From: Streptacidiphilus sp. ASG 303
GTDB taxonomy: Bacteria; Actinomycetota; Actinomycetes; Streptomycetales; Streptomycetaceae
Direction of reading: 5' to 3'
NCBI RefSeq assembly: GCF_020991365.1
Contig: NZ_JAJLRA010000009.1
Span: forward strand, 1-64,000
DNA: 64,000 nt
The notes under the pieces were generated by a model. The model was not told the origin of the DNA. It did not search any database and saw only the letters and a program-made list of their open reading frames with translations. Shown piece after piece: positions 34,439-42,874 of this stretch (position 1 is the stretch's first letter; each line of letters begins with the position of its first letter). Made by a program: the position numbers and the translations under genes.

Positions 34439-34471
34439 GGGCCGGCGGCCGCCGGCGTGCTGCGATACCGG
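34439..34471 (-). promoter_or_regulatory. shared leader element, copy 2
   Basis: Second copy of the 33707-33739 element, in the leader of the ABM gene, with the 14-bp palindrome at 34442-34455. Confidence 0.65.
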
Positions 34472-34636
34472 TTTGCCGGCTCTGCGGACGCGCCGTGCAC
34501 CGGGACGACGGCGGGCCCGGCACCAGCGGGCAGCGGCGGACGGCGGGGCACGGTCGGCTCGCCCATGATCAGCCCCTCGTCAGGTCCCGGTGTCTGCGGT
34601 CCCGGTCGGACCGACACCCAGAAACCTAGACCACCA

Positions 34637-34656
34637 TTAACTCGCACGCAAGCTAA
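34637..34656. promoter_or_regulatory. near-palindromic AT-rich site upstream of the ABM gene
   Basis: TTAACTCGCA-CGCAAGCTAA is symmetric at 14 of 20 positions and stands out in GC-rich surroundings. It is a plausible MarR/HxlR-type operator at the ABM promoter, about 230 bp before the start. Confidence 0.4.
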
Positions 34657-34669
34657 TAGTACGTGATGA

Positions 34670-35042
34670 AATGATGGAGAAGTTCACCGGCCATCCGCAC
34701 GAAGGGCGCTCCCCGGCGCCAGGACCGGCCCGGCCCGGCGCCCGACACCCGGCCGGACGCCGGGCCGGCGGATCGGCCGGCCACCGCGGGCGGGCCGCCG
34801 CGGAGCCGGACGGTCCCCGGCCCCGGCCCCGGTGCGCCGTCGGACCTCCGCGACCGGCCGGGCGAGGACGGCCCCGCGGACCAGCCCCTCCCCCGTTGTC
34901 TTTTTCGCGGTCCTGCGACAGGGCCGCCGGCCTCCGGGCCCGGCATGACCGTTGCCCCCTGTCGATCGGATGACCTGGGGGGTGGTGTCACCGGGCCCGA
35001 GGGGTGCCGTCAAAGACGCTGATGAGAGGTCCGACCACCGCC
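34670..35042. other. intergenic, no gene recognised
   Basis: Divergent spacer between the ABM promoter and the IS110 element; the element's left end probably lies in its right part, but IS110 ends lack inverted repeats and cannot be read off. Confidence 0.4.
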
Positions 35043-35077
35043 CGGCCGGGCGCAACGCCCGGCCGCCTGCGGGCGGC
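35043..35077 (+). other. structured leader of the IS110 element, possible bridge-RNA remnant
   Basis: Hairpin with perfect 10-bp arms (35043-35052 and 35056-35065, CGGCCGGGCG/CGCCCGGCCG, CAA loop), overlapped by a second stem-loop (35062-35077), in the non-coding DNA before the IS110 transposase. IS110 elements encode a bridge RNA from a non-coding end; this placement fits, but no guide loops were identified. Confidence 0.3.
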
Positions 35078-35159
35078 AGGTCTGCATAACGTGGATGCGC
35101 GCGCACGACACCGCCGCCGGGGCCGGCACGGCAAGCGACCCGCCGGGGAGAGGGAAGCG

Positions 35160-36364
35160 ATGACGTTCGACACCACCGACGTGGGCGTCTGCCTGGGCCT
35201 GGACGTCGGCAGGAGCACCCACCACGGCCACGGCCTGACCCCGGCCGGGAAAAAGGTCTCCGACAAGCCGCCGCCCGACAGCGAGCCCAAACTGCGGGCC
35301 GCCTTCGCCGAACCCGCCGCGAAGTTCGGCACCGTCCTGGCCGTCGTGGACCAGCCCGCCTCCATCGGCGCCCTGCCGCTGACCGTCGCCCGCGACACCG
35401 GCTGCCAGGCCGCCTACCTGCCCGGGCCCGCCATGCGGCGGATCGCCGACCTCCACCCCGGCGAGGCCAAGACCGACGCGAAGGACGCGGCCGTGACCGC
35501 GGACGCCGCCCGCACCCTGCGCGCACCGCAGCCGGCCGACGAGACCACCGCCGAGCCGACCGTCCTGGTCGGCTTCGACCAGGACCTCGCCGCCGAGGCC
35601 ACCCGCACCTCCAACCGGATCCGCGGCCTGCCCACCCGGTTCCACCCCAGCCGGAGCGCGCCCTGGGCCCCCGCCTGGACCACCCCGCCGCCACCTGGCC
35701 CCTGGAGCGCCACGGCTCCCCGACATCCCTGCGCAAAGCCGGCCGCCGCAAGCCCCTCGAGCCGGTCCGGCCCAGGGCCCCGCGCATGGCCGCCCGGCTG
35801 ATCGACGAGGTCTTCGCCGCACTCGACGAGCAGACCGTCACCGTCCCCGGCACCGCCACCCCGGATGGGGTGATCCCCTCCCCGGCCCGCTCCCTGGCCG
35901 CCGTCCACGACCAGCGCCGGGCCCTGGAGGCCCGGATCGAGGCCCTGCCGGAGGCCCACCCTCCTTCCCCGGTCCTGACGTCGCTGCCCGGCATCAGCGT
36001 CAGGACCGCCGCCGTCCCGCCGGCCACCGTCGGCGACGCCACCGGCCTCCCCGCCGCCGCCCACCTCGCCTCCTACGCCGGCCCCGCCCCGACGACCAAG
36101 TCCTCGGGGACCTCGATCCACGGCGAACACGCACCCCGAGACGGCACCCGGCAGCTCAAACGCGCGATGTCCCTCTCCGCGTTCGCCGACCTGCACGACC
36201 CCGCCTCCCGCACCTACTACGAGCAGTGCCGGGCCCGCGGCAAGACCCACACCCAGGCCCTCCTCCGCCTGGCCCGCCACCGCATCAGCGTCCTGTTCGC
36301 CATGCTCCGCGACGGCACCTTCGACCAACCCAGAACCCCACACCCCGCTCGACGAAAGACATAG
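35160..36364 (+). mobile_element. IS110-family transposase gene, inactivated by a one-base deletion
   Basis: ATG 35160 has a GAGAGGGAAG ribosome binding site. The first frame carries the RuvC-like DEDD part (VGVCLGLDVGRSTHHGHGL, IADLHPGEAKTDAKDAAV). Near 35655 one T is missing (expected AGC-CTG-GAG), after which the protein continues in another frame: RALGPRLDHPAATWPLERHG, then MAARLIDEVFAALDEQTVTV. The Transposase_20 domain with the nucleophilic Ser region (SYAGPAPTTKSSGTSIHG) follows, ending at 36364. Otherwise complete, so inactivation is recent or an assembly error. Element ends not determined. Confidence 0.82.
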
Positions 36365-36856
36365 AGGCACCCCCCGACGCAGCCACGGCAGTCCCGGCGG
36401 GTGCCGCGGCGGACGTCCCGGCCGAGGCCGTGGCCGGCAGGGGCCCGGAGACTGCCGTGGCCGCGCAGGCACGGATGCCGGAAGGCACAGCGGTGGCCGC
36501 CGGCGTCCCCCGGGGCCCGGTCGTCCAGGCCGAACGGCGCGCAGGCCCTCGCCGGCGGCCCGCACCCGCTCGGCGTTCCGCAGCCGGCAGCAGCGCCGCC
36601 GACGCGGCCCGGGACGTCGCACCGCACGGCGCAGGTCCACCCGCGGACCCCGGTCACGGCCAGGCCCCGCATCAACGGCGGCAGAGGCCGCGAGGGCCGG
36701 GACTGCGGGGGTGCCGGGCAGGAACCGGGGGCGGACATCGGGTCGCGACCCGCGCAGCCGAACGACGGCACGGGGAACCGGAGCGCCACGGGCCGCCCCC
36801 GGCAGCGGCGGTGGACGCCGCCGCAGACGGCGCGCACGAACCGACCGCCGGCGAGG
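36365..36856. other. intergenic, no gene recognised
   Basis: Ala/Pro/Gly-rich pseudo-frames only; likely the right flank of the IS110 element and unidentified debris. Confidence 0.45.
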
Positions 36857-36998
36857 GCGGCGCAGCTCCGCGGCGCACTTCCCGTACGCCTGGGCCCGCT
36901 CATCAGTCAAAGACTCCACCGGCGCGAGCGGCGCAGCTCCGCGGCGCACTTCCCGTACGCCTGGGCCCGCTCATCAGTCGGAGGCTCCACCGGCGCGA
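36857..36998. repeat. 71-bp tandem duplication
   Basis: 36857-36927 and 36928-36998 are identical except for three positions. On the minus strand each copy encodes LTDERAQAYGKCAAELRR in a different frame because 71 is not a multiple of three. The peptide looks like the start of an HTH-type protein, so this is a duplicated gene fragment. Confidence 0.9.
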
Positions 36999-37143
36999 GC
37001 GGACCGTGGCCGGCCCCGCACCGGCCCGGCGATCCTTCCGCGAACCCCGGCGGGGCCCTTGGCCGGCGCGCCGGCCGACCATGATCGTCCTCAACCCCCC
37101 GCGGCCGCACCGACGTCCCCCGAGGCCGACGAGACAACCCTTT

Positions 37144-37179
37144 CCTATAGGGTGTAGGTTAATCCATGCTTCCCATAGG
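37144..37179 (+). promoter_or_regulatory. AT-rich promoter/operator of the TetR gene
   Basis: An interrupted inverted repeat CCTATAGG...CCCATAGG (7 of 8 pairs) surrounds TAGGTT, a plausible -10 (37155-37160). Confidence 0.4.
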
Positions 37180-37196
37180 CAAAGCGAGAGCAGGTG

Positions 37197-37772
37197 ATGG
37201 TTGTGGTTCGGGCGGGACTGAGCCCGGAGCGGCTGACGCTCGCCGGTGCGGAACTCGCCGACGAGGCCGGCTTCGGCCAGGTGACCCTGTCCGCGCTCGC
37301 CCGGCGTTTCGGCGTGAGGCCGGCAAGCCTGTACGCGCATGTCGAGAGCTCCCACGAGCTGAGGACCCGGATCGCGCTGCTCGCACTGGCGGAACTCGCC
37401 GACCGGGTCGCCGAAGCCGTCGCCGGGCGTGCCGGCAAGGACGCCCTGACGGCCTTCGCGAACGCCTACCGGGACTACGCCCGGGCGCACCCGGGCCGGT
37501 ACGAAGCGGCCCGGTACCGGCTCGACCCGCAGACCGCCGCGGCCAGCGCGGGTGTCCGGCACGCGCAGATGACGCGGGCGATCCTGCGTGGTTACGACCT
37601 GGACGAGCCGGACCAGACGCACGCGGTCCGCATGCTGGGCAGCGTCTTCCACGGCTACGCCTCCCTGGAGGCGGCCGGCGCGTTCGACCACACGGACATC
37701 GCCGCGCAGCAGTCCTGGGCCTGGACCCTGGACTGCCTCGACACCGCCCTGCGGAACCGGTCCACCCCCTGA
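37197..37772 (+). CDS. TetR/AcrR-family transcriptional regulator
   Basis: The protein has about 191 residues. The helix-turn-helix is LADEAGFGQVTLSALARRFG and VRPASLYAHVESSHELRTRI. The ligand domain contains ANAYRDYARAHPGRYEAA and LGSVFHGYASLEAAGAF, typical of the WHG/TetR_C_33 group. ATG 37197 is preferred over the adjoining GTG 37194; GAGAGCAGG lies upstream. It is in the same direction as the SGNH hydrolase gene 76 bp downstream and probably regulates that gene and itself. Confidence 0.88.
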   Translation: MVVVRAGLSPERLTLAGAELADEAGFGQVTLSALARRFGVRPASLYAHVESSHELRTRIALLALAELADRVAEAVAGRAGKDALTAFANAYRDYARAHPGRYEAARYRLDPQTAAASAGVRHAQMTRAILRGYDLDEPDQTHAVRMLGSVFHGYASLEAAGAFDHTDIAAQQSWAWTLDCLDTALRNRSTP

Positions 37773-37848
37773 CCGGGCCGCGCCACCCGCACCGGCCCCC
37801 GTGCGGACCCGGCACCTCCCCCCTGCGGATCACCAGAGGCCCGACGCC

Positions 37849-39018
37849 ATGAGCAACGGACAGAACCTGATCACCACCCCCCTCACCGCGGACTTCCTGC
37901 GCGGACACCTCGACGTGGAGGAGACCGCCCACGGCCTGCTGCCGCACCGGCTGCCCGCCCGGGCGCGCCGGCAGATCCCCGACGACCGGCTGGCCACGGC
38001 CGAGGCCCAGCCCTCCGGGGTGCGGCTGGCCTTCCGCACCCGGGCCACCGCCGTCGAACTGGACACCCTGCCCACCAAGCGCGTCTACCGGGGCTTCCCG
38101 CCCCCGCCGGACGGCATCTACGACCTGCTGGTCGACGGCCGCCTCACCGCCCAGGCCACCGTGGCCGGCGGGAACCTGCGCACCATCACCGACATGCAGA
38201 CCCAGGCCGCGGAATTCACCCCGGGCCCCGTCGGCACCGCCCGCTTCACCGGCCTGCCCGCCGGCGAGAAGGACATCGAGATCTGGCTCCCGCACGCGGA
38301 GGCCACCGAGGTCGTCGCCCTGCGCACCGACGCCCCCGTCGAGCCCGCCCCGGACCGGGGGCGCCGGGTGTGGCTGCACCACGGCAGCTCCATCAGCCAC
38401 GGGTCCAACGCCGCCTCCCCCAGCACCATCTGGCCCGCCCTGGCCGCCTCCGCAGGCGATGCGGAGCTGGTCAACCTCGGATTCGGCGGCAGCGCGCTGG
38501 TCGACCCGTTCACCGCCCGCGCGATGCGCGACACCCCCGCGGACCTGATCAGCGTCAAGCTCGGCATCAACGTCGTCAACAGCGACGCCATGCGCCTGCG
38601 CGCCTTCGCCCCCGCCGTCCACGGCTTCCTCGACACCATCCGCGAGGGCCACCCCACCACCCCCCTGCTCCTGGTCTCCCCCCTGCTGTGCCCGACCCAC
38701 GAGCACACCCCCGGACCCCTCATGCCAGACCTCTCCGGTGGAACCCTGAGGTTCAGGGCCACCGGCGATCCGGCCGAGACCGCCGCCGGACGGCTGACGC
38801 TCACGGTCGTCCGCGACGTCCTGGCCGACATCGCCGAGCAGCGGTCCGCCGAAGACCCCCACCTCCACTACCTCGACGGACTCGACCTCTACGGCGCGAG
38901 CGACCACGACGAGTTCCCCCTGCCGGACGCGATCCACCCCAGCCCCGAGGGACACCGCCGCATCGGCGAGAACTTCGCCAGGCTCGTCTTCGCGAACGAC
39001 GGGCCCTTCGCCACGTGA
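37849..39018 (+). CDS. SGNH/GDSL-type esterase with N-terminal accessory domain
   Basis: The protein has 389 residues. An N-terminal beta-rich domain (about 1-160) is followed by an SGNH hydrolase. Its blocks are WLHHGSSISHGSNAASPSTI with nucleophile Ser, NLGFGGSALVDPFTARAMRD (block II Gly), SVKLGINVVNS (block III Asn) and PDAIHPSPEGHRRIGENFAR (block V Asp-x-x-His). Two-domain members of this type act on O-acyl groups of sugars or lipids. No signal peptide is visible, so it is likely cytoplasmic. ATG 37849 has AGAGG nine bases upstream. Probably co-transcribed with the preceding TetR gene. Confidence 0.87.
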   Translation: MSNGQNLITTPLTADFLRGHLDVEETAHGLLPHRLPARARRQIPDDRLATAEAQPSGVRLAFRTRATAVELDTLPTKRVYRGFPPPPDGIYDLLVDGRLTAQATVAGGNLRTITDMQTQAAEFTPGPVGTARFTGLPAGEKDIEIWLPHAEATEVVALRTDAPVEPAPDRGRRVWLHHGSSISHGSNAASPSTIWPALAASAGDAELVNLGFGGSALVDPFTARAMRDTPADLISVKLGINVVNSDAMRLRAFAPAVHGFLDTIREGHPTTPLLLVSPLLCPTHEHTPGPLMPDLSGGTLRFRATGDPAETAAGRLTLTVVRDVLADIAEQRSAEDPHLHYLDGLDLYGASDHDEFPLPDAIHPSPEGHRRIGENFARLVFANDGPFAT

Positions 39019-39801
39019 ACGCGGAGACGACCGCCCCGGACCGCCCCGGACCGCCCCGGACCGGCCCGGCCCGGCCCGCCTGCCCGCCTGCCCGCCGCGG
39101 GCGACGCGGGCGACGCGGGCGACGCGGGCGACGCGGGCGACGCGACCATCGGCCGGGCGGCGGCCGTCCGGTCCCCCGCCGCGCGCGGGGAAAGGCTGCC
39201 GCCGTGCGGCACCGGGCAGGGCACGCACGAGCCGGCCGGTCCCGGACCCCGGGAAGACCGCGGCAGGGGCGGCCGGCCGCGCCCCCGCCCGCACACCGCG
39301 GGACCCCGCCCCCTCCCGGCAGACCGCCGCCGGCGGGCGCGCCTTCGCCGCGCAGTGCCACCAGGCCACCGGCCGCCCCTGACCCCCGGGCGCCCGCCCC
39401 CCGGGACGCACGCCACCGGACACGGCCCGGCAGGCGGGCCGCCCGCAACGCTGCGCCCGGCCCCACCACCCCCACCCCCGCCCCCGCCCGAGGCCGAGGC
39501 CGAGCCGCCCCCCTGTGCGAGGGCACCGCAGCAAGCGCCCACCGGCCGCCACGCGGGCAGGCCGGACGGGCAGGGCGGGCAGGCCGGGCAGGCCGGGCGG
39601 GCGGGCAGGCGGGGCCGCCCGCCGGACCGGGGCGGCGGCCCCACCACCCGCCGGGCCGCCCGGCCCGGCACGGGGGACGGGACCGCCCGGACCGGAAAAC
39701 AGGAGGAACCGGCCCCGGACCACGCGCCGGCGCGAGGGGCCCCGGGGCCGGCGCCCGGACCCGGTCCGGCGGCAGCGCGCCGCCGACCGCGGGCGGGGAC
39801 G
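39019..39801. other. long non-coding stretch with short tandem repeats
   Basis: Contains CCGCCCCGGA repeats (39031-39060), the 9-bp repeat at 39097-39141 and G-rich GGGCAGGCC-type repeats around 39560-39615. No gene recognised on either strand. Confidence 0.6.
39097..39141. repeat. 9-bp tandem repeat GCGGGCGAC, five copies
   Basis: Five perfect head-to-tail copies followed by a partial sixth. Confidence 0.95.
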
Positions 39802-39807
39802 TAGGGT
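39802..39807 (+). promoter_or_regulatory. -10 element of the TmrB-like gene, leaderless type
   Basis: TAGGGT lies six bases before ATG 39814, with no ribosome binding site. Confidence 0.5.
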
Positions 39808-39813
39808 CGGCCC

Positions 39814-40446
39814 ATGCTCCTGTGGATCAACGGGCCGTTCGGCGGCGGCAAGACCCAGACCGCGCACGAGATCCAGCGGCGGCTCCCCGGCAGCGTCATC
39901 TGCGACCCCGAGCACGTCGGGTTCGGACTGCACCGGATGACACCGCCGTCCCTGCGCGGGGACTTCCAGGACCTCCCCGCCTGGCGGCAGGGCGTCTACG
40001 AGGTCCTGGACCGCGCCCTGAACGGACACGACGGCGTGGTGGTCGTGCCGATGACGGTCGTGGAACCGTCGTACCTCGACGAGACCGCCGGCCGGCTGCG
40101 CGAACGCGGCCACGACGTGCGGCACTTCGCGCTGCTCGCCGACCGCGAGACGGTCCTGCGACGGCTGCGCGAACGGGGCCTGGGACACCTCCTGCGGTCC
40201 GCCGCCGGGAAGGACGCCCCCCTGCGCCGGGAGAGCTTCGCCCTGTCCAGGCTCGACCTGTGCCTGGAACGCCTGCACGGGCCGGAGTTCGCCGAACACC
40301 TCGCCACCGACCACCTCACCGTCCCCCAGGTCGCCGACCGCATCGCCGCCCGCTGCGGACTGACGCTCACCGCGAACACCGACAGCGCCCTGCGCGGACG
40401 CCTGCGCCGCACCTGGACCAGCGCCCGGCACATCCGCTTCGACTGA
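39814..40446 (+). CDS. TmrB-like AAA-type ATPase (tunicamycin-resistance family)
   Basis: The 210-residue protein starts MLLWINGPFGGGKTQTAHEI with Walker A GPFGGGKT, then VICDPEHVGFGLHRM, DFQDLPAWRQGVYEVLDRAL and VVPMTVVEPSYLDE. The order and spacing match Bacillus TmrB (INGAFGSGKTQTA...DPExxGF...DFQ...W), a protein that confers tunicamycin resistance. Related P-loop proteins include chloramphenicol phosphotransferase-like kinases. The leaderless promoter supports the start. It could give natural-product resistance; the substrate is not proven. Confidence 0.8.
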   Translation: MLLWINGPFGGGKTQTAHEIQRRLPGSVICDPEHVGFGLHRMTPPSLRGDFQDLPAWRQGVYEVLDRALNGHDGVVVVPMTVVEPSYLDETAGRLRERGHDVRHFALLADRETVLRRLRERGLGHLLRSAAGKDAPLRRESFALSRLDLCLERLHGPEFAEHLATDHLTVPQVADRIAARCGLTLTANTDSALRGRLRRTWTSARHIRFD

Positions 40447-40648
40447 ACCGCAACCCGGCCACCCCCGCGCGCAGACGCCGTGACGGAGGACCGGGGCCCG
40501 GCGGGGTCCCGGCGCCACCGGCCGGCCGGCCCGGCCCCCGCGGCGCACCGGGACGAAGGGGCCCGTCCCGGTCCCGGTCCCGGCCAGGTCCCGGCCGGGC
40601 CGGGCGGCAGGCGGGCCGGCGCGCGACGGCCGCGCGGCGTGCGGACCG

Positions 40649-41707
40649 TCAAGGCCCCACCCCCCGCTCCGGGGCCGTCCCGGGGCCCGTCCGCAGGCGG
40701 CCCGAGGCCCGGTCGGAGGCGGTCCGGAGGCGGCCCCGGGGCCCGGTCGGTGCGACCGGGCCGGTGAGGGCGGGCCGGTGAGGGCGGGCCGGTGAGGGCG
40801 GGCCGGTGAGGGCGGGCCGGTGAGGGCGGGCCGGTGGGGGCCGCCACGGGGCCGCGCGGACGGCGCCCCCGGTCCGGGCGAACACCGGGCCCTCGGGCGC
40901 CCCGCCCCCGCCCCGGCGGCGCGGGCGCCGGGGCGGGGCGGGCGCCGGGGCGGGGCGGGCGCCGGGGCGGGGCGGCACGCCGACGCGGGGATCCGCCCGC
41001 CCCCGGGCATCCCCGGCACCCCGCCCACACCCGCTGGGCCGCACGCCACGGCGCCGCCGCCGATCCCGCCCCACGGGCGCCGACAGCCCCGGGGGGGGGC
41101 GACCTTCCGGCCGCGCGACCGCGGGGAAGGCGCTCCCTCCCCCGCGGTCCCGCCCGGCCCCCGGCTGCCGGCCCGGCCCTGCCCACCCTCCCCCGGGCCG
41201 GTCCGGCAGCCGGCGGACGGGGGCGGCCGGTACGGGCGTCCGCGGTGCGCCACCGGCCCGGGCCACCCGTCCGCCGCGCCCGCCCGGGACCGCCGGCAGG
41301 CCGGTGTGCCGGTACTCGGTGCCGCCCAGGGCGCGGATGTTGACCAGGAGCGCGGCCCCGGCCAGGGCGAACAGCGGCACGGACGGGCCCGGCCCGGCGG
41401 CCAGGAGGCCGGCGGCGGCGCCCGGGGCGGCACCGGCCAGGGCGGGCGCGGCCGCGCGCCGCAGCCAGGACGCGGGCTGCGGGGGCGGCGCGCCGGCCGG
41501 GGCGGTGAAGGAGTCGCGCAGGGCGGCCCGCACGGCCGACCGCTCCTGGAGCAGGAACCGCCCCGGGGGACGGCGGCGCAGCCGCCCGACGGGGACCAGG
41601 AGGGTGCCGTCGGGCAGGTGCGGCACGACGCGCCGGCGGGCGGCCGGGTCGCCGTGGACCACGGCGTCGAAGGCATCGGGCAGCTCGTCCGGGGCGGGGT
41701 GCCCCAT
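40649..41707 (-). CDS. hypothetical protein with hydrophobic segments, C-terminus doubtful
   Basis: From ATG 41707 the first 140 residues look like a real protein: MGHPAPDELPDAFDAVVHGD, HLPDGTLLVPVGRLRRRPPG, RSAVRAALRDSFTAPAG, and two Ala-rich membrane-like helices ending VPLFALAGAALLVNIRALGG. After about residue 150 the frame turns into Arg/Pro/Gly-rich sequence running through two tandem-repeat tracts to a stop at 40649, which is unlikely to be native. The true end is probably near 41280, with a frameshift or repeat expansion beyond it. No family recognised. Confidence 0.4.
   Translation of the reverse strand: MGHPAPDELPDAFDAVVHGDPAARRRVVPHLPDGTLLVPVGRLRRRPPGRFLLQERSAVRAALRDSFTAPAGAPPPQPASWLRRAAAPALAGAAPGAAAGLLAAGPGPSVPLFALAGAALLVNIRALGGTEYRHTGLPAVPGGRGGRVARAGGAPRTPVPAAPVRRLPDRPGGGWAGPGRQPGAGRDRGGGSAFPAVARPEGRPPPGLSAPVGRDRRRRRGVRPSGCGRGAGDARGRADPRVGVPPRPGARPAPAPAPPRRPRRRGGGGAPEGPVFARTGGAVRAAPWRPPPARPHRPALTGPPSPARPHRPALTGPVAPTGPRGRLRTASDRASGRLRTGPGTAPERGVGP
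40761..40840. repeat. 14-bp tandem repeat CCGGTGAGGGCGGG, five copies
   Basis: Five perfect copies (40761-40830) followed by a diverged sixth. Confidence 0.95.
40925..40975. repeat. 17-bp tandem repeat, three copies
   Basis: Three perfect copies of GCGCCGGGGCGGGGCGG. The runs of four Gs on one strand could form G-quadruplex structures. Confidence 0.95.
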
Positions 41708-41762
41708 GACGCGCCGCCGGCGCGCTCCGGCGCGCGGCACGCCGGCGCCCCGGCCGGCCGGG

Positions 41763-41802
41763 TCGACATCCCCGCCACAACTGTTTATCCTTCAACCAGT
41801 TG
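41763..41802 (+). promoter_or_regulatory. wrbA promoter with overlapping operator
   Basis: The -35 TCGACA (41763-41768), a 17-bp spacer and -10 TATCCT (41786-41791) form a good sigma-70-type promoter. A dyad CAACTG-N13-CAGTTG (41778-41802) brackets the -10, ideal for repression. Confidence 0.65.
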
Positions 41803-41935
41803 GCACGGCGGCGCCCCCGCGCCCCACCGCGCCCACCCGCCCCACCGGCCCGCACACAGAGAAGCCACCCCCATGGGCCTGTTCCGCCGCACCCGCACCA
41901 CCACCGCCCCGCACACCCCCCAGGAGGGAACCGCC

Positions 41936-42553
41936 ATGACCACCCCCGTCAAGCTCGCCGTCGTCTACTACTCCTCGACCGGCACCATCACCGAGATCGC
42001 CAAGGAGATCGCCCAGGCCGCCGAGAAGGCCGGCGCCGAGGTCCGCCTGGTCAAGGCCGCCGAGCTGGCCCCCCAGGCCGCCATCGAGTCCAACCCCGCC
42101 TGGGCCGCCAACCACGCCGCCACCGCCGACGTCGCCGAGGCCACCGCCGCCGACATCGAGTGGGCCGACGCCGTGATCTTCGGCTCCCCCACCCGCTTCG
42201 GCAACATCGCCTCCCAGCTCAAGCAGTTCATCGACACCCTCGGCGGCCTGTGGGCCCAGGGCAAGCTCGCCGACAAGGTCTACAGCGGCTTCGCCTCCTC
42301 CGCCACCACCCACGGCGGCCAGGAGTCCACCCTCCTCGCGCTCTACAACTCCTTCCACCACTTCGGCGGCATCATCGTCGCCCCCGGCTACACCGACCCC
42401 GCCAAGTTCGTCGACGGCAACCCCTACGGCACCTCCCACGTCGACGCCCAGGGCAACAACCCCGTCGGCGACGCCACCCGCACCGCCGCCCGCATCCAGG
42501 CCGAACGCGTCATCAAGATCACCACCGCCCTCAAGCACGGCCGCACCGCCTGA
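41936..42553 (+). CDS. wrbA: NAD(P)H:quinone oxidoreductase, WrbA type (flavodoxin-like)
   Basis: The protein has 205 residues, the usual WrbA size. It has the flavodoxin FMN-phosphate loop (VVYYSSTGTITEIAKEIAQA), the insert region NPAWAANHAATADVAEATAA, GSPTRFGNIASQLKQFIDTL and SATTHGGQESTLLALYNSFH. WrbA reduces quinones by two electrons, limiting redox cycling, in the cytoplasm. ATG 41936 is chosen over in-frame ATG 41873 because an AGGAGGGA ribosome binding site precedes it. A regulated promoter lies at 41763-41802. GC-rich repeats flank the gene. Confidence 0.92.
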   Translation: MTTPVKLAVVYYSSTGTITEIAKEIAQAAEKAGAEVRLVKAAELAPQAAIESNPAWAANHAATADVAEATAADIEWADAVIFGSPTRFGNIASQLKQFIDTLGGLWAQGKLADKVYSGFASSATTHGGQESTLLALYNSFHHFGGIIVAPGYTDPAKFVDGNPYGTSHVDAQGNNPVGDATRTAARIQAERVIKITTALKHGRTA

Positions 42554-42870
42554 CACCCCCCCACCCCCACCCCCGCACCCCCGCACCCGCCACCCCCGGC
42601 AGGACGGGACAGGACGGGACGGTGCGGAGCGGTGACCGGCCCCCCGGCCCCCGGACCCTCGGGCTCCCGGCCCGCCCCACGGCCCCCGGCCGGACGACGC
42701 CCGGGGGCCGGACGACGCCCGGGGGCCGGACGACGCCCCGCGGGACCGGGACGCCGCCCTCCGGCGCAGCCCGCCGAACGGCGACGAGCAGGTGACCGGC
42801 GGCGGCCGGACCCGGGGCGACGGGCCCCCGCGCACCGGCCCCGGCCCCGGCCGGCCCGCGGGGCCGGGGC
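42554..42870. other. intergenic, GC-rich, no gene recognised
   Basis: Begins with a C-rich tract just after the wrbA stop and includes short repeats of GGGACGGGACA and GGGGGCCGGACGACGCCC types. Confidence 0.5.
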
Positions 42871-42874
42871 CCGC

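Noticed and set aside
39031-40975. CRISPR array
   Set aside because: Repeats are 9-17 bp, head to tail with no spacers, and there are no cas genes.
37159-41778. 1539-residue minus-strand frame across TetR, SGNH and TmrB-like genes
   Set aside because: Crosses several well-supported plus-strand genes and tandem repeats; no recognisable domain.
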